This document shows positions 9,167 to 18,509 of a stretch of DNA of 64,000 nucleotides, piece after piece. The notes under the pieces are model-generated. The model did no database searches, had not been told where the DNA came from, and was given only the letters and a program-made list of their open reading frames with translations. The stretch is from Sphingomonas sp. PP-CE-3A-406 (lineage in GTDB: Bacteria > Pseudomonadota > Alphaproteobacteria > Sphingomonadales > Sphingomonadaceae): NCBI RefSeq assembly GCF_003688625.1, contig NZ_RCWY01000002.1, forward strand, positions 1,116,001 to 1,180,000, read 5' to 3'. Position numbers and translations under genes: made by a program. Each line of letters opens with the position of its first letter. The stretch's first letter is position 1.

Positions 9167-9853
9167 ATGGCGGAAAGACTATCGCTATCGGCAGTAGGCC
9201 GAATGTCCGCCTGTGCGGCTGTCCTAAGCGCGTTACTGAGCGCGCAGGTCGGATACGGCCAGACTTCCAGCCGTGGGTATGAGCCTCCGAGCTACCACGA
9301 TGGCGAAACGCATTACGAAAAGAGCGAGGACCATTTTGGCCGATTTACCGTGGTGCGATCTGTCGAGGACTGTCGCGACGTTCCTATGCTTGATTTTGGC
9401 TGTTGGCTGACGAAAGAGGCCAGACTCGAATGGCATGACAGTTCGGGGGCTATCGGCTTCTCATTTGTCGATAACGGCGAAAGCGTTCGATTCAAAGCGG
9501 AGGCCAAAAGCGCAGACGGTCGGACACTCTGCCTTAGTCGGGGCCTGCTCGTTGGATACGATCCCCAGCCGAGTAGAAGCGAAAACTGGTACGATCTCCA
9601 ACCCTTTATCCGTCGGCAGCTTGTTGCCTGCACAGCGATTTCGCCCGCCATTTTGAATGGAGCGCTTAACGAGGCGGAAGCTTCCGGGGCGGACTACGGG
9701 TCCGCGGCAAACTGGTGGAAACACGTTTCTGCCGAACTATTTGGAGCAAATGGGCGCCGTTGCATCGCGGAACGAATGGCGAAGCCCTTTACTATGCCAC
9801 CACGCTTCGAGTGCGTACGATACTCGCAGGCACGGCCGGCTATTATTCGTTGA
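9167..9853 (+). CDS. Secreted protein of unknown function
   Basis: 228 residues. A signal peptide is likely (hydrophobic core about residues 14-28, cleavage near VGYGQ). The mature part has six or more cysteines, including CRDVPMLDFGCWL and RRCIAERMAKPF, suggesting disulphides in the periplasm or outside. I recognise no family. The ATG follows GCGGGGAGATACAA, a good ribosome site. The 3' end overlaps the convergent pectate lyase gene by 11 bp. GC content looks lower than its neighbours, compatible with transfer. Confidence 0.65.
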   Translation: MAERLSLSAVGRMSACAAVLSALLSAQVGYGQTSSRGYEPPSYHDGETHYEKSEDHFGRFTVVRSVEDCRDVPMLDFGCWLTKEARLEWHDSSGAIGFSFVDNGESVRFKAEAKSADGRTLCLSRGLLVGYDPQPSRSENWYDLQPFIRRQLVACTAISPAILNGALNEAEASGADYGSAANWWKHVSAELFGANGRRCIAERMAKPFTMPPRFECVRYSQARPAIIR

Positions 9854-11096
9854 ACGCGCCCAAACCCCTCAGCGGGCTTTGGGGGCGCAGGTGGAAGCTA
9901 TGGAGTATCGGGAGGCTGCCATCGGCCTGCCGTGGCGCGTCCCAATGACGGTCCGAAACATTCTGGAAATCTGCGCGCGTCACGCGAGTCGGCAAGGTCC
10001 AGGAATTGTGCGGCATCTTCAGCCCGTCAGTATGCGAGGTCAGGACGGTGCCATAGGCAATGTTGTTACGCAGATTGCCAAGCGAAATGGGAGAGCCGTC
10101 GGCCGATATCCCCAACATGTCGTATTGGACACCGTTGGAGAAGGCGGTGTTGTTGATGAAGTCCAAGGCCAGCGGGTGGTGGTTGGCGTAGAATCCCGCC
10201 GCCTTGTTGTCGAAGGCGACCGAGAAGCGGACGATGTGCTTGACGGCATTCGGGGTATAGCGTCCGCCATAACCGCCCGCCTTGATACCGTTGCCGTTGC
10301 CTGCCGCTAGAGGACTGCGCGTACCGGGCAGATAGCCTTGCTGCCACGCCCAGCACTGCTCGATCGTCACCGGCGAAAAGGCGTTGATCAGGTCGAAGCC
10401 GTCGTCCGAATTCGCCCATGCGCGGTCACCGCGGAAGACGTTGCCCGGGCGGCCGGCCTTGATATGGGCGCCGAAGCCGTCGGCACTCTGCCCGGCGCCG
10501 TTGGAGGTGTAGGGATCATAATTGTGGTGCGAGTCGGTGTTCACCACCAGGTTATAGCTCCCATCCTGAATGAAAAGCCCGGGTCCCATATTATGGTGGA
10601 GGTTGAGCCGTTCGTAGATATTGTGGCTGCCACTGTTCCAGACGCCCCATGACTCGTGGTTCAGGTGATTGTCCGGCTGCTGCGGGACGCCAGTGACCTC
10701 CAGCCCCTTCAGGTGAAGCCAGCTCCCGGTGACGTCGAATCCCTTGACGCGGCAGTCGTCCTTCATCGCAGAGAAATCGAACACGGGTGTCTCGCCGGGA
10801 TAGGCCCAGTAGCGGATCGGTTTTCCTTCGCCGCCGCTTTTGTCCAGTATCACGGCATTCACGGTGTCGGTGCGCGTGGCGCAGCGGTTGACGCCTGACG
10901 TGACGACATAGCGTCCTCCACGAAAGTAGACCGTATCGCCGGCTTGCGCACTTTGCTGCGCGCGCTGGACGGTTTGCCACGGTGTTCCCGGCGAAACCCC
11001 GGAGGCCCGGTCGTTGCCATCGGGGGCAACATAGAACACCGACGCGTGGGCAGGGAACGAAGCAACGAGCAGAATAGCCGGCAAAATTCTGATCAC
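9843..11096 (-). CDS. Secreted PL9-type pectate lyase / parallel beta-helix protein
   Basis: 417 residues. A signal peptide (MIRILPAILLVASFPAHA) is followed by FYVAPDGNDRASG, the usual start of beta-helix polysaccharide lyases. Repeated rungs such as HNIYERLNLHHNMGPGLFI and DDGFDLINAFSP and the loop GNGIKAGGYGG match the PL9 pattern, in which aspartates bind calcium and a lysine acts as base. It would cleave pectate outside the cell by beta-elimination, pointing to a plant-associated lifestyle. No transporter or other pectin genes adjoin it. Confidence 0.82.
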   Translation of the reverse strand: MIRILPAILLVASFPAHASVFYVAPDGNDRASGVSPGTPWQTVQRAQQSAQAGDTVYFRGGRYVVTSGVNRCATRTDTVNAVILDKSGGEGKPIRYWAYPGETPVFDFSAMKDDCRVKGFDVTGSWLHLKGLEVTGVPQQPDNHLNHESWGVWNSGSHNIYERLNLHHNMGPGLFIQDGSYNLVVNTDSHHNYDPYTSNGAGQSADGFGAHIKAGRPGNVFRGDRAWANSDDGFDLINAFSPVTIEQCWAWQQGYLPGTRSPLAAGNGNGIKAGGYGGRYTPNAVKHIVRFSVAFDNKAAGFYANHHPLALDFINNTAFSNGVQYDMLGISADGSPISLGNLRNNIAYGTVLTSHTDGLKMPHNSWTLPTRVTRADFQNVSDRHWDAPRQADGSLPILHSFHLRPQSPLRGLGAFNE

Positions 11097-11577
11097 GTCA
11101 CAGTCCCTTCGGCGGTCGTTGCCGACCCGTTGCAGCCTTAAAACTTTCCCTTTCTAGGCTAAGGTCATGTCGAAGCGTCGGCAAATGACAAGCCCGTCAC
11201 GGAGCCTGTAGGTCTGCGCCCTCTTGCGCCGAGACATTCCCACCACTCCAATGGCGGGCGAGAAGGCATTGGCGATCACGAAATCGATTGGCGATCGGCG
11301 CGACCGGTGCCGTCTAGGCGGGGATCGAGCTTGGCAAACGCGAGCGTTCTCGAAACCCGATCAGGACGGATCGACCTTCAAAGTCCCGAAGCGGATGATG
11401 CCTGACCCATGATGCACCTTGTGCGGCGCGGCGCGGAGCGATGGGGATCAGGCGATACGAGTCGAACGCGGCGCAGCCGACGCGGATCGCGCCGCTACTC
11501 CCGGGCAAGGAGCATGCGCTTTCCCGTTTCCGGGTCCTAATCGAAAACACACCGGCCGCCTTGCTCACGTCAGATCG
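11097..11577. other. Intergenic stretch, no gene recognised
   Basis: 481 bases between the pectate lyase start and the response regulator stop. Short open frames on both strands show no recognisable motif and I call none. The part next to 11100-11170 probably holds the pectate lyase promoter. Confidence 0.5.
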
Positions 11578-12246
11578 TCAAACGGCTGCCTCTCGGAGCT
11601 CGTCAGACATTCGTACGAGGTCAGGCAATGTCTCGGCTTGCATCTTTCGCATGACCGTAGCGCGCCGGACCTTAACCGTAATTTCCGCGACATTCAGGGC
11701 CGTAGAAATCTCCCGGTTGGTACGGCCTTGCACGACCATATCCATGACCAGGCGTTCTCCGGGAGCGAGTAGATCCGCGCGCGCGCGCACCGCCGCGACA
11801 TGATTGTGTATGCGACGGTGTTCGATATCTTCTAAAATCGCTGCGTTCACAGCATCGATCAGCATCTGATCATCGAACGGCTTCGCGAGGAAATCGACGG
11901 CTCCCGCCTTCAAGGCACGAACGGACATACGAATATCGCCGTGCCCGGTCACGAATATGATGGGCAGCCTGATGCCGCGCCGTCCCAGCGCGGCCTGCAG
12001 ATCAAACCCGCCGAGTTCGGGCATCCGCACATCGAGGATCAGACAACCAGGACGCTCCACCGGATCGTCGCGCAGGAAATCGCGCGCCGACGCATAGGAC
12101 ACGGATTCGAATCCGACCGATGTGAGCAAGTCGTCGACGGCCGCCCGGATCGGCGCATGGTCGTCCACGATCCGAACCAGTGGCCGAACCGTGGGGGGCT
12201 CGACATCATCGAGGCCAGGCGGAGCGGAAGTCAGGTCACTCTCCAT
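11578..12246 (-). CDS. FixJ-like response regulator (REC + LuxR-type HTH)
   Basis: 222 residues. Receiver domain about residues 25-140, with acidic pocket VRIVDDH, phosphorylation Asp in CLILDVRMPE, and FVTGHGDI and LAKPF. The C-terminal LuxR/FixJ helix-turn-helix is LLAPGERLVMDMVVQG, then TNREISTALNVAEITVKVRR. It activates or represses transcription when phosphorylated. Its start overlaps the 3' end of the sensor kinase gene by 11 bp, so the two form a pair. Targets are unknown. Confidence 0.92.
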   Translation of the reverse strand: MESDLTSAPPGLDDVEPPTVRPLVRIVDDHAPIRAAVDDLLTSVGFESVSYASARDFLRDDPVERPGCLILDVRMPELGGFDLQAALGRRGIRLPIIFVTGHGDIRMSVRALKAGAVDFLAKPFDDQMLIDAVNAAILEDIEHRRIHNHVAAVRARADLLAPGERLVMDMVVQGRTNREISTALNVAEITVKVRRATVMRKMQAETLPDLVRMSDELREAAV

Positions 12247-13291
12247 TCGAACCGGGTAACAACACTCTGAACGTCGTGCCGCCACCCGGCGTGTCAAGAT
12301 AGTCGAGTTGCCCGTTATGGTCCTCCACGATCGTCTGACTGATGGTAAGACCGAGACCGGTGCCACCTTCCTTGCTTGTCCAGAACGGCTCCCACAGGCG
12401 CTCCTTGGCCTCTTTGCCGAGTCCGCTTCCATTGTCGGCGCAGGCGATCACAATCATGCCGTCCGCCTGCAGTCTCGACGAAACCTCGATCGTTCTTGTT
12501 GCCGGATCGACCGTCTCCAAGGCCTCCAGCGCGTTGAGCAGGAGGTTGCTGACGACCTGCTGGATCTGCACACGGTCCCCAACGATGGCCGGCAGGTTCG
12601 ACTTCAGATCCAGTACCAGAGTCGTCCCGCTCCGCTCCACCTCGCCCTGCGCCAACGCCGCGCACTCCGTGATCACGGTATTTATCGCGATCGGTTCCCG
12701 CAACGGCGCGTGACGGCGGGACAGGCGACGGACGCGCGCTATCACCTCGCTGGCCAGGTTCGCGGCGTCGACTACCCGACCCGCGGATTCATGGGCTTTG
12801 GCGATGTTCGGCGGATCGGCATCGAGCCAGCGACGACACGCGCCGGCACTGGCCGTGACGGCCGCGAGGGGCTGGTTGACCTCGTGGGCGATCGACGTGA
12901 CCAGTTCGCCCAGGTTGCTGATCCTGGACAGACGAAGGAGTTGGGCGCGCGCTTCGTGATAAGCCGCCTCGGAGGCGATCATCCGCAGGCCGAGGTAGGT
13001 CGTGACGATTATCGCCGCCGTACTGATCGCCAGGTTGATCAACCCCGCTTCACGCGAGCCCGACGCGGTGAGCACCGAACTCAAGATCGTCAGCGCGACG
13101 CACGTCGCCGCCAGCAGGATCACATCGCGACGGTTCAGCAGACGGACCGACATCAGGATCGGGACGACGTAGAAGACCGCTGCCGCGATCTCGAGATCGG
13201 TCACCGTATCGCTTACGAAGACGGTCAGGATCGTCGCGGCGATGATGGCTTTCGGCCAGGCCCGCGGTCCGGTGCGATGCGGCTGCATCAC
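12236..13291 (-). CDS. Membrane sensor histidine kinase, FixL-like catalytic core
   Basis: 351 residues. About 4 hydrophobic segments in the first 115 residues form a small membrane sensor module with no periplasmic domain of note. HisKA follows with phospho-acceptor in SIAHEVNQPLAAV. The HATPase has NLLLNALEAL (N box), DNGSGLG (G1) and GGTGLGLTIS (G2). This core is typical of kinases paired with FixJ-type regulators, and the overlapping downstream gene is one. It starts with ATG-ATG; 13291 is used. The signal is unknown. Confidence 0.9.
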   Translation of the reverse strand: MMQPHRTGPRAWPKAIIAATILTVFVSDTVTDLEIAAAVFYVVPILMSVRLLNRRDVILLAATCVALTILSSVLTASGSREAGLINLAISTAAIIVTTYLGLRMIASEAAYHEARAQLLRLSRISNLGELVTSIAHEVNQPLAAVTASAGACRRWLDADPPNIAKAHESAGRVVDAANLASEVIARVRRLSRRHAPLREPIAINTVITECAALAQGEVERSGTTLVLDLKSNLPAIVGDRVQIQQVVSNLLLNALEALETVDPATRTIEVSSRLQADGMIVIACADNGSGLGKEAKERLWEPFWTSKEGGTGLGLTISQTIVEDHNGQLDYLDTPGGGTTFRVLLPGSNGE

Positions 13292-14251
13292 GACGGTCCC
13301 CCGGCATTCGCGACCGGACGGGCGTGGGCGGTTCCACCGAGACCCACCACCCGTTCGTTTTCGCGAGCAATCACGGAAACCGATTCACGAATGTAGGATC
13401 GCCGCCCCTGATGATTACCGTTATCCATGAAATGCAATTGCCACATCGCCCCGCTCCTCCCAAATCCTATCTTCCCAAGTATACGCCGATATTTTGCTCG
13501 TATACCTATCTATATATCGGATATACCATAGTATATTGCTCTGATATCATTACAGCTACTCATAACAAATCTGACGATTATATGCTTGCAAACGCCTTTT
13601 TCAGAGCATAGCGGCAAAACTTACAAAGCACATCCTGCTACTCCTGCTTTAGGACGGCCAGGGTTTGTTGGATTAACACCGCAACAGGTGACGTATCGAA
13701 CCACGATCTACTCCCATTGCCGGCGACGGAGACAGGCGGGCTGGTGCTCCCCTGATCACGTCGACCGGCATCGGGTACGGAAGAGGCTTCCGGGAACGGT
13801 GACGCCGTCCTGAAACGCTTCGTTCCGGACCCGATCAATCATGTCCGGAACGAAGGAGGTCGTTATGGCCGTCTTGAATATTCTTGGCGCCACGTGCGCC
13901 TCGAACCACTGCCGCACGTCGGTGGTAATCCCGCCGCGGCGTCAACGTCGGCGCATCTCAGCTACCTCGTGCTCACGCAAGGGGTGAAGCGCTGGTACAT
14001 CGCGCGGTTCGAGGCATGGTTGTGACCCGGCGTGTGCAGCTTGCCACCGGTATCAGGCGCAGGCTTTGCGCAATCGGTCGCCGCTTTTCGAACGCCGCAA
14101 CCGTCGCTGGGGCAATCGCCGCCCTGCGCGAGCCGCAGTCCTCCGCTGACCAGCGAACACGCCGACTTCTGGTCGCCTGCCCACTCCTCACCCGATCCGC
14201 ATCGCGCGTCCCATGCCGCCGATAGCACCACGCCTCTCCGGAGTTGTTCAA
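13292..14251. other. Long intergenic stretch with an AT-rich segment
   Basis: 960 bases between the divergent kinase and efflux operons. About 13470-13610 is strikingly AT-rich with many TATA steps (for example TATCTATATATCGGATATACC) in a GC-rich chromosome. Short frames at 13586-13813 and 13865-14025 have no recognisable motif. It may hold promoters for both flanking operons or be foreign DNA. I see no RNA gene. Confidence 0.5.
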
Positions 14252-15400
14252 ATGCCTGTTTTCGTTTCCCAGGTCCCGGCGAGCGCGCCGGCGTTGCGCT
14301 CGATGCTCCTCGGCTGCCTGATCCTGACCGTGTCGGCGTGTGGTGGCGCGCAGTCGCACGAGCCTGCACGCCAGGCGCCGATCGTCGAACGCAAGGGCGA
14401 CCGGATTTTCGTGCCGGCGGGATCGCCGCTTCGCACGCGGATCGCAGTCGCCGCGGTAGGCACTTCGACCGAAGGCCGCACGCTCGACCTGCCAGCGTCA
14501 GTCGAGGCGGATCCTGCACTTCAGTCGAAGGTCGCGCCCGCACTGACGGGCCGGATCGTGTCACTGCGCGTCGGGCTCGGCGACCATGTCCGAGCGGGAC
14601 AACCGCTTGCGACCATGGTGTCCTCCGATCTGGCCCAGGCCTATGCGGACCAGGCGCGTGCGACCGCCGCGATGGCGCTCGCGACCCGCAGCAAGGCGCG
14701 AGCAAGCGCGTTGTTCGATGCTGGTGGTGGAGCGCAAAAGGACGTGCTCCAGGCCGAGAACGAGTATGCCACCGCGCAGGCCGATCTGCGGAGCGCCACC
14801 GCGAAGCTGCGGATCGTCGGCGCGCCGCTGCGCCAGCGAGGCGGTGCGCAGGTCCTGACCATCGTCGCGCCCAGCAGCGGCAGCGTCACCGATCTTGCAG
14901 CAGCACGCGGGGCGGTGTGGAACGACGCGACCCAGTCGCTGATGACGATCACCGATCTCAACCGTGTCTTCGTCACGGTCGAAGTCCCCGAGAAGGATCT
15001 CGCATCGGTTCATGTCGGCCAGCCGGCGAGCGTGCGCTTTGCCGCATATCCCGACGCGCCGGTACAGAGCCGAGTCGGCTCGGTCAGCGATGTTCTAGAT
15101 CCCGAGACACGGCGCATGAAAGTGCGTCTCGCATTCCCCGACGGCCGTCGTCGATTGAAGCCCGGCATGTTCGCGACCGTCTCGTTCCAGGCAGCAGCGG
15201 TACCGGCGGTCTCCGTTCCGACCGGCGCGCTGTTCCTGAAGGACGAGGGCAGCCAGGTCTATGTCGAAGTCGCACCCTGGACCTTCGTGCCCCGTACGGT
15301 CGAGGCTGGGTACAGTCTCGGCGCGCGAACGACGATATCGAAGGGCCTGAAGGCCGGCGAGCGCGTGATCGTACGCGGCGGAGTGCTGATCAATGATTGA
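14252..15400 (+). CDS. RND efflux periplasmic adaptor lipoprotein (CzcB/CusB type)
   Basis: 382 residues. Lipoprotein signal with lipobox LTVSACGG. The membrane-fusion protein layout is visible: barrel-sandwich halves (KVAPALTGRIVSLRVGLGDH and VRAGQPL; later IVAPSSGSV), an alpha-hairpin (about residues 130-190), a beta-barrel (VFVTVEVPEKDLASVHVGQP) and a membrane-proximal end (GLKAGERVIVRGGVLI). It links the inner-membrane pump to the outer-membrane channel. GGAG lies 9 bases before ATG 14252. It overlaps the permease gene by 8 bp. No N-terminal His-rich metal domain is present. Confidence 0.92.
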   Translation: MPVFVSQVPASAPALRSMLLGCLILTVSACGGAQSHEPARQAPIVERKGDRIFVPAGSPLRTRIAVAAVGTSTEGRTLDLPASVEADPALQSKVAPALTGRIVSLRVGLGDHVRAGQPLATMVSSDLAQAYADQARATAAMALATRSKARASALFDAGGGAQKDVLQAENEYATAQADLRSATAKLRIVGAPLRQRGGAQVLTIVAPSSGSVTDLAAARGAVWNDATQSLMTITDLNRVFVTVEVPEKDLASVHVGQPASVRFAAYPDAPVQSRVGSVSDVLDPETRRMKVRLAFPDGRRRLKPGMFATVSFQAAAVPAVSVPTGALFLKDEGSQVYVEVAPWTFVPRTVEAGYSLGARTTISKGLKAGERVIVRGGVLIND

Positions 15401-18400
15401 TCGGCTCGTCGGCTTCGCGCTCGCGAAGCGCTTCATCATGGCGCTGCTGGCGATCCTGATCGCGATCTTCGGCTATTATTCCTGGTCCCAGCTCGCGGTC
15501 GAGGCCTATCCCGACATCGCCGATACCAGTTCACAGGTGATCGCCCAGTCTCCCGGGCTCGCCGCGGAGGAGATGGAGCAGCAGGTCACCGTGCCGCTGG
15601 AGCGCGCGTTGAACGGCACGCCCGGCCTCGCGATGATGCGCTCCCGCACCGCCTTCGGCCTGACGCTCATCACGGTGGTCTTCAAGGACGGCGTCGAAGG
15701 CTATTGGGCGCGTCAGCGGCTGCAGGAGCGGATCGCCGCAGCCGATCTGCCCGAGGGCGTCGAGGCCGGACTCGATGATTTCACGTCGCCGATCGGCGAG
15801 GTCTATCGCTACACGCTCGAGAGCGACACGAAGTCGCTGCGCGAGCTGTCCGAGATCCAGCGCTGGACGGTCATCCCCGCGCTACGCGGCATCGATGGCA
15901 TCGCCAACGTCAACAATTTCGGCGGTATCACCACGCAGTACCAGCTCGAGATCGATCCAGCGGCGCTGTCGCGCTACGGGATCGCCTTGAAGGACGTCAC
16001 CGATGCGATCGGTGCCAACAACGGGAACGCGGGCGGCAGCGTCGTGAACCGCGGAGAGCTCGGCTATGTCGTGCGCGGTATCGGCCGGCTCCGGACGCTC
16101 GACGATATCGGCGCGATCACCGTCAAGACGAAGGACGGTACGCCCGTCCATGTCGCCGATCTGGGCACTCTGAAACTCGGCAACCAGGAACGTCACGGCA
16201 TCCTCGGCAAGGACTACAACAACGACTCGATCGAGGGAATCGCGCTTCTGCTGAAGGGCGCCAATGCCGGGCCGGTGCTGGATGCGCTCCACGCCAAGGT
16301 CGATCAGCTCAATGCCGCGCTGAAGGCGCAGGACGTGCGGATCGTGCCCTATATCGATCGCAGCAACCTGATCGACGCGACGATCCACAAGGTCTCGCAC
16401 ACCGTCTTCCTGGGCATCGGCCTCGTAGTCTTCGTGCTGATCCTGTTCCTCGGAAGTGCACGCGCCGCGCTGATCGTCGCGGTGGTCATACCGTTCGCCA
16501 TGCTCGTCGCGTTCGCACTGATGTACCTGACCGGCGTGTCTGCGAACCTGCTGTCACTCGGCGCGATCGATTTCGGCATCCTCGTGGACGGCGCGATCGT
16601 GATGACCGAAGCGATCCTGCGCCGTCGCGAGGCGGACCCCGACGCGGTGCTGAGCGAACAGGACGTCCGCCACGCCGCAGTATCCGTCGCGCGGCCGATC
16701 TTCTTCGCGACGCTCATCATCATCGCGGCGTATCTCCCGCTGTTCGCGTTCCAGCGCGTCGAAGCCAAGCTGTTCTCGCCGATGGCCTATGCGGTCGGCT
16801 ATTCGCTGCTCGGCGCGCTCGTTCTGTCGCTGACCCTGGTGCCGGCGCTGGCCTATATGATGCTGCGCAAGCCCCGGCGGATCGTCCACAACCCGGTCCT
16901 CATGCGCGCCGAGACGGGCTATCGCCGGTCGCTCGCCGCGCTCATCGCGCGCCCGCGGATCGCGGTTGCGACCGTGTTGGTCGCCGCGGTTGCGGTGGTC
17001 GGGCTCGGCGCGACGGTCGGTCGGGAATATCTGCCCGAACTCGACGAAGGATCGCTCTGGCTCCAGGTCTCGATGCCCGCGGGGATTTCCCTCGATACCG
17101 CAAAGCGGATGGCGGGCGACCTGCGTGCCGAGGTGCTGAGCTTCCCCGAAGTGTCCTACATGGTCACGCAGACCGGACGTAACGACGACGGCACGGATCC
17201 CTTCACGCCGTCGCATATCGAGTCGAGCGTCGGTCTGAAACCATACGACACCTGGCCCGACCATGAGAGCAAGGACGAACTCGTTCGACGGATGAACGCG
17301 CGGCTTTCGCGGCTGCCCGGCTATCAGATCGGTTTCAGCCAACCGATGATCGATGGCGTCAACGACAAGATCTCCGGTGCGCACAGCGCACTGGTCGTCA
17401 AGGTCTTCGGCGAGGACCTGAAGGAAGGCCGGCGGATCGCGCAGGACATCGTCGGCGTGCTGCAGTCGGTGCGCGGCTCCTACGGCGTGGCGATCGATCA
17501 GGAGCCCCCCCTGCCCCAGGTCGTCGTCAAGGTCGATCGCAGCGCCCTGGCCCGCTACGGCATCAGCATCGCCGACGTGAACGACCTGCTGGCGACCGCG
17601 GTCGGTGGACAGGGTTTCTCGCAGATCTTCGTCGGCGAGCGGGTGTACGACCTGGCCGTGCGCTTTCCGGCTGCCGCACGTGATACGGTGGAGCATCTGG
17701 GCGACCTCGTCCTGACCACGACCGGCGGGGCGCATGTCCCGCTCTCTTCGGTCGCCACGATCGGCTATCAGGCGGGCGAAAGCACGATCACGCGCGAACT
17801 GACGCGCCGCCATCTCACCGTGAAGCTGGACTATCGCGACCGTGACCTGACCAGCTTCCTTGCCGAGGCCCAGTCCAAGATCGCCTCGCAGGTAAAATAC
17901 GATCACGGCAGGTTCGAGCTGACCTTCGGTGGCCAGTTCGAGAACCAGCGTCGGGCCGAGGCGCGGTTGCGCATCATCTTCGGCATCGTCGCGGCGCTGA
18001 TGCTGATCCTGCTCTATTCGCTGTTCGGCGTGTTCCGCTACGCGCTGCTCGTGCTGGGTCTCGTGCCGCTTGCGGCACTGGGAGGACTGATCGCGCTGCA
18101 TCTGACAGGGGTGACGCTGAATGTCGCATCGGCGGTAGGGTTCATCGCGCTGTTCGGCGTCGCGGTGCAGAACGGGATCATCATGGTGTCGAACCTGAAC
18201 GCGGCGCGAAGCCGCGGGCTGGCGCTGATCGACGCGGTGATCGAGGGCGCGGCCGAGCGGCTTCGCCCGGTGCTGACCACCGCGACCGTGGCAACCGTCG
18301 GGATGTTGCCGGCTGCGCTCGCCACCGGCGTCGGCAGCGACGTGCAGCGCGGGATCGGTACCGTCGTGGTCGGAGGGCTCGTCCTGACGACGTTCCTGAC

Positions 18401-18509
18401 GCTGTTCCTGATCCCGGCGCTCTATTTCCTGGTCGAGCGGCGCGTCGAGGCGAAGGCCTCCGCTGCGCCCCGTCCTTCCGCCGATCCCGCGCTGGAGCCT
18501 TCGCTATGA
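15393..18509 (+). CDS. Heavy-metal efflux RND permease (CzcA family)
   Basis: 1038 residues, normal for HME-RND pumps, with the 12-helix layout: one helix at the N-terminus, a large periplasmic loop, helices from about residue 335, a second loop and a C-terminal helix set. The proton-relay motif in helix 4 reads DFGILVDGAIVMTE. Asp393, Asp399 and Glu406 have the spacing described for CzcA, which exports divalent Zn/Co/Cd, rather than the copper/silver CusA pattern. Substrate class is inferred from this motif. Overlaps the adaptor by 8 bp and the channel gene by 4 bp. Confidence 0.94.
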   Translation: MIDRLVGFALAKRFIMALLAILIAIFGYYSWSQLAVEAYPDIADTSSQVIAQSPGLAAEEMEQQVTVPLERALNGTPGLAMMRSRTAFGLTLITVVFKDGVEGYWARQRLQERIAAADLPEGVEAGLDDFTSPIGEVYRYTLESDTKSLRELSEIQRWTVIPALRGIDGIANVNNFGGITTQYQLEIDPAALSRYGIALKDVTDAIGANNGNAGGSVVNRGELGYVVRGIGRLRTLDDIGAITVKTKDGTPVHVADLGTLKLGNQERHGILGKDYNNDSIEGIALLLKGANAGPVLDALHAKVDQLNAALKAQDVRIVPYIDRSNLIDATIHKVSHTVFLGIGLVVFVLILFLGSARAALIVAVVIPFAMLVAFALMYLTGVSANLLSLGAIDFGILVDGAIVMTEAILRRREADPDAVLSEQDVRHAAVSVARPIFFATLIIIAAYLPLFAFQRVEAKLFSPMAYAVGYSLLGALVLSLTLVPALAYMMLRKPRRIVHNPVLMRAETGYRRSLAALIARPRIAVATVLVAAVAVVGLGATVGREYLPELDEGSLWLQVSMPAGISLDTAKRMAGDLRAEVLSFPEVSYMVTQTGRNDDGTDPFTPSHIESSVGLKPYDTWPDHESKDELVRRMNARLSRLPGYQIGFSQPMIDGVNDKISGAHSALVVKVFGEDLKEGRRIAQDIVGVLQSVRGSYGVAIDQEPPLPQVVVKVDRSALARYGISIADVNDLLATAVGGQGFSQIFVGERVYDLAVRFPAAARDTVEHLGDLVLTTTGGAHVPLSSVATIGYQAGESTITRELTRRHLTVKLDYRDRDLTSFLAEAQSKIASQVKYDHGRFELTFGGQFENQRRAEARLRIIFGIVAALMLILLYSLFGVFRYALLVLGLVPLAALGGLIALHLTGVTLNVASAVGFIALFGVAVQNGIIMVSNLNAARSRGLALIDAVIEGAAERLRPVLTTATVATVGMLPAALATGVGSDVQRGIGTVVVGGLVLTTFLTLFLIPALYFLVERRVEAKASAAPRPSADPALEPSL

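Noticed and set aside
11314..11568. 84-codon minus-strand ORF beside the response regulator
   Set aside because: Arg-rich composition and no homology; treated as intergenic.
13638..14025. Short frames upstream of the efflux operon
   Set aside because: No recognisable motif on either strand and no good start sites.
16554..18101. 515-codon open frame antisense to the RND permease
   Set aside because: Shadow of the high-GC coding frame; Arg/Asp/Gln/His-rich translation without any motif.
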